Assembly: GCF_001655005.1 (NCBI RefSeq)
Contig: NZ_LXET01000058.1
Location: forward strand, 1 to 31,827
DNA: 31,827 nucleotides
From: Hafnia paralvei ATCC 29927
Lineage (GTDB): Bacteria > Pseudomonadota > Gammaproteobacteria > Enterobacterales > Enterobacteriaceae
Direction: 5' to 3'
This document shows positions 29,001-31,827 of the stretch, in pieces. A model generated the notes under the pieces. That model saw nothing but the letters and a program-made list of their open reading frames with translations. It made no database searches and was not told the DNA's origin. How positions within the stretch are numbered: position 1 is the first letter of the stretch; every line of letters begins with the position of its first letter. The translations under genes and the position numbers were made by a program.

Positions 29001-30410
29001 TTATTCGTCGTCGTACTGCGGGCCTGCATAGTTATCAAAACGCGAGAACTGGCCGTTAAAGGTCAAACGAACCGTACCGATTGGGCCGTTACGTTGCTTA
29101 CCCAGAATAATTTCCGCAATGCCTTTCAGATCGCTGTTTTCGTGGTAAACCTCATCGCGATAGATAAACATGATCAAGTCGGCATCCTGTTCGATGGAGC
29201 CAGACTCACGCAGGTCGGAGTTTACCGGGCGCTTGTCTGCACGTTGTTCCAAAGAGCGGTTAAGCTGAGACAGTGCCACAACCGGAACCTGTAGCTCTTT
29301 TGCTAACGCCTTGAGCGAGCGGGAAATTTCCGCGATTTCTAAAGTACGATTATCCGATAACGACGGCACACGCATCAGCTGTAGATAGTCGATCATGATA
29401 AGGCTAAGCCCATCGTGTTCACGGAAAATGCGGCGCGCACGCGAACGCACTTCCGTTGGGGTCAAACCTGATGAGTCGTCAATGTACATGTTACGTTTTT
29501 CCAGCAGAATCCCCATGGTGCTGGAAATTCGTGCCCAATCCTCATCGTCTAGCTGACCGGTACGAATTTTGGTTTGGTCAACGCGTGCTAATGACGCCAG
29601 CATACGCATCATGATCTGTTCGCCAGGCATCTCCAGACTGAATATCAGCACTGGTTTATCTTGGGTCATTGCGGCATTTTCACACAAGTTCATGGCGAAC
29701 GTGGTTTTACCCATCGATGGACGCGCCGCTACGATAATCAGGTCAGAACGCTGTAAACCGGCGGTTTTTTTATTGAGGTCCTGATAACCGGTGTCGACCC
29801 CTGTCACACCGTCATGTGGAGTCTGATAAAGCTGCTCAATACGTGCAACCGTCTGCTCTAAAATACGGTCAACGCTTTTCGGCCCTTCGTCTTTGTTCGC
29901 ACGATTTTCCGCAATCTGGAATACACGTGACTCCGCCAAATCAAGCAGATCTTCGCTGCTACGTCCTTGGGGATCATAGCCCGCGTCGGCGATCTCATTA
30001 GCCACCGAGATCATATCGCGAACAACTGCACGTTCACGTACGATATCGGCATAAGCGCCGATGTTCGCCGCACTTGGCGTATTCTTTGAAAGCTCTGCCA
30101 AATAAGCAAATCCGCCCACGGATTCTAATTCGCCACGTTGCTCTAGCGATTCAGACAGCGTGATCAAATCGATCGGCTTGCTCATTTCCAGCAGTCGCTG
30201 CATTTCCGTAAAAATTAGGCGGTGTGGACGACTGTAGAAATCGTTGGCGACAACACGCTCAGCCACGTTATCCCAGCGCTCATTATCCAGCATCAACCCG
30301 CCCAACACGGACTGTTCCGCTTCCAGCGAATGTGGTGGTAGCTTGAGCCCCTCCATCTGCCTGTCGCGCGGGGTCTCGTTTGATTTGTTGGTGGGTTTAT
30401 TTCCTGCCAT
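29001..30410 (-). CDS. dnaB: Replicative DNA helicase DnaB
   Basis: This hexameric 5'-3' helicase unwinds DNA ahead of the replisome. The 469-residue product has the N-terminal primase-interaction domain (LPPHSLEAEQSVLGGLML), a linker, and the RecA-like motor. The motor has Walker A ARPSMGKTTFAMNL (~230-243), Walker B LIMIDYLQLMR and the arginine finger region SDNRTLEIAEISRSLKAL; RESGSIEQDADLIMFIYRDE lies near the end. No intein or truncation is seen. Divergent from qor, as in E. coli. Confidence 0.97.
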   Translation of the reverse strand: MAGNKPTNKSNETPRDRQMEGLKLPPHSLEAEQSVLGGLMLDNERWDNVAERVVANDFYSRPHRLIFTEMQRLLEMSKPIDLITLSESLEQRGELESVGGFAYLAELSKNTPSAANIGAYADIVRERAVVRDMISVANEIADAGYDPQGRSSEDLLDLAESRVFQIAENRANKDEGPKSVDRILEQTVARIEQLYQTPHDGVTGVDTGYQDLNKKTAGLQRSDLIIVAARPSMGKTTFAMNLCENAAMTQDKPVLIFSLEMPGEQIMMRMLASLARVDQTKIRTGQLDDEDWARISSTMGILLEKRNMYIDDSSGLTPTEVRSRARRIFREHDGLSLIMIDYLQLMRVPSLSDNRTLEIAEISRSLKALAKELQVPVVALSQLNRSLEQRADKRPVNSDLRESGSIEQDADLIMFIYRDEVYHENSDLKGIAEIILGKQRNGPIGTVRLTFNGQFSRFDNYAGPQYDDE

Positions 30411-30509
30411 AGTGGGAATGCTTTACCTGTTAGTGAAAGACGCGTCAGTATACCTGAATGTAATCTAATTTTGATTATAACAATGACACTATGCATTTGA
30501 GGAAAGACG

Positions 30510-31496
30510 ATGGCAAAACGTATCCAGTTTAGCGCCCACGGTGGGCCAGAAGTGCTTGAATATGTAGACTTTGATCCGAAAGATCCGGCTGCGGGAGAGG
30601 TACAGGTCAGCAATAAAGCCATCGGAATCAACTACATTGACACCTATATTCGTGGCGGACTGTACCCAGTTTCTCAGTTCCCATCAGGGCTTGGCACAGA
30701 AGCCTCTGGCGTGGTCACTAAAGTCGGTGCAGGCGTCACCAGTATTGAAGTCGGCGATCGCGTGGTTTATGCGCAGAGCGCTCTCGGTGCTTATAGTTCG
30801 GTACATAACGTCCCTGCGGAAAAAGTGGCTTTACTGCCTAATGCAATAAGCTTTGAACAAGGCGCTGCCTCTTTCCTCAAAGGTCTTACCGTGCATTATT
30901 TGCTACGCCAAACTTATGAAATCAAAGCAGGCGAAATCTTCCTATTCCATGCCGCAGCTGGGGGCGTAGGCCAAATAGCATGCCAGTGGGCAAAAGCGCT
31001 GGGCGCCAAGCTGATTGGTACCGTAGGTTCAGACGCTAAAGCCGAACGAGCAAAACAGGCCGGTGCATGGGCGACAATTAATTACCAAACCGAAGATATC
31101 GCCCAACGCGTCGCAGAACTGACTCAGGGTGAAAAAGTTAACGTTGTCTATGACTCTGTGGGCAAAAGCACATGGCTTGCCTCACTCGATAGTCTGAAAA
31201 AACGCGGGCTGATGGTCAGCTTTGGCAATGCTTCAGGCCCTGTCACCGGCGTTGATTTGGGGATACTCAACCAAAAAGGCTCGCTGTACGTTACACGCCC
31301 TTCTCTCAATGGCTATATCAATAATCACCAAGACTTGCTTAGTGCCAGCCATGAACTCTTCTCAATGATTGCCAGCGGTGCAATTAGCGTTGATGTGCCT
31401 GATACGCAGAAATTTGCCTTAAGTGACGCAAGAAAAGCGCACGAAGTACTGCAAAGCCGCGGGACACAGGGATCGAGTTTGTTGATACCGGAGTAG
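30510..31496 (+). CDS. qor: NADPH:quinone oxidoreductase (zeta-crystallin-like)
   Basis: The 328-residue zinc-free MDR-family enzyme reduces quinones with NADPH. Its GroES-like N-terminus contains GINYIDTYIRGGLYP and GTEASGVVTKVGAGVTSIEV. The nucleotide domain shows HAAAGGVGQIACQWAKALGA (~152-171) and lacks the zinc-ligand set of alcohol dehydrogenases. It ends with the region SDARKAHEVLQSRGTQGSSL. AGGAAAG precedes the ATG. It is divergent from dnaB, the arrangement known in E. coli, and matches E. coli Qor (327). Confidence 0.95.
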   Translation: MAKRIQFSAHGGPEVLEYVDFDPKDPAAGEVQVSNKAIGINYIDTYIRGGLYPVSQFPSGLGTEASGVVTKVGAGVTSIEVGDRVVYAQSALGAYSSVHNVPAEKVALLPNAISFEQGAASFLKGLTVHYLLRQTYEIKAGEIFLFHAAAGGVGQIACQWAKALGAKLIGTVGSDAKAERAKQAGAWATINYQTEDIAQRVAELTQGEKVNVVYDSVGKSTWLASLDSLKKRGLMVSFGNASGPVTGVDLGILNQKGSLYVTRPSLNGYINNHQDLLSASHELFSMIASGAISVDVPDTQKFALSDARKAHEVLQSRGTQGSSLLIPE

Positions 31497-31614
31497 TAGG
31501 CGTTATTTTTGCTGGGTTTTGGAACGTCAACATCCTCTATGGAATCACAGTGAAATGTTTCGTTCGCCGGTCAGCAAATGTGTTTCCATAAGCCTACTGG
31601 AGAAGGCGACCGAT

Positions 31615-31795
31615 GAGAGCCCCGTTGCGCGGGGGCTCTCAACTCGCGCGCTTTTATCCGAGATGCCATCTTCGCTACGGTTTGGTATCGCCCATCCAGG
31701 GCGCCCCAAACTCCGTCACGACATCCCTGTCGTGCCGGCTCTTCCTACCAAGACTTAAACAATTAAAAAGGCAAAGGCAAAACAATATTGTTTTG
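31615..31795. repeat. Composite intergenic element of four hairpins downstream of qor
   Basis: Successive inverted repeats are GAGAGCCCC/GGGGCTCTC (31615-31640), a two-part stem TTTGG-CGCCC/GGGCG-CCAAA (31681-31710), CACGACA/TGTCGTG (31717-31734), and the 18-base palindrome CAAAACAATATTGTTTTG (31778-31795), followed by TCTTTTCG. No credible gene lies in 31500-31827. It resembles the multi-stem intergenic repeats of enterobacteria, and the last palindrome may terminate qor. Confidence 0.5.
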
Positions 31796-31827
31796 TCTTT
31801 TCGTGTTAGATGAAATGCATGATAGAA

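Noticed and set aside
1..31827. CRISPR array or rRNA genes
   Set aside because: No regularly spaced repeat array and no rRNA sequence were seen anywhere in the window.

Overview
The window looks like a chromosomal segment of a Hafnia-like member of the Enterobacterales. This is an inference from gene content and protein similarity recalled from memory. The markers are an ornithine decarboxylase operon with its arrest-peptide leader (speFL-speF-potE), mutY-yggX-mltC, trmB-yggL, yqhC/yqhD and dnaB-alr/qor, in a background of moderate GC. The exact species cannot be fixed from sequence reading alone.

Bases 1 to about 14,080 are accessory DNA: a genomic island ending at the 3' end of a tRNA-Phe gene, with a P4-type tyrosine integrase next to it. 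The island is a mosaic. (a) 1-6,100 is GC-rich. It holds a LuxR-type HTH protein tail, an ANR-family regulator, two very short membrane proteins, three small exported proteins, a butanediol/acetoin dehydrogenase (budC), a YagU-like membrane protein and a membrane EAL phosphodiesterase with a periplasmic domain. Most junctions between these genes carry strong hairpins. (b) 6,100-7,512 is AT-rich, with two overlapping unrecognised genes joined at a run of nine Gs. (c) 7,513-8,930 is a scar: a piece of an unknown minus-strand gene abuts a left-truncated IS21-type element with an intact istB. (d) 9,236-10,736 holds an exported chagasin-like/DUF4232 fusion protein and an unrecognised partner. (e) 10,841-12,168 is a plasmid-type parMR (stbAB) partition operon. 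It is followed by a 34-residue hydrophobic peptide gene and the integrase. A related 37-38-base hairpin lies on each side of the parMR-peptide segment.

Bases 14,080 to the end are core chromosome. tRNA-Phe has its own stringent-type promoter and terminator. speFL encodes the ornithine-sensing leader peptide; a long leader follows, then speF and potE, which together convert and exchange ornithine for putrescine and consume cytoplasmic protons. A GST-family gene and an orphan nikR follow. mutY-yggX-mltC are divergent from trmB-yggL. yqhC sits in an apparent operon with a proline-iminopeptidase-like gene and is divergent from its expected target yqhD. dnaB-alr is divergent from qor. The window closes in a composite intergenic repeat of several hairpins.

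The places most worth a second look are the poly-G-linked gene pair, the partition operon with its micropeptide on a tRNA-borne island, the GC-rich cassette of regulators and small envelope proteins, and the speFL leader.
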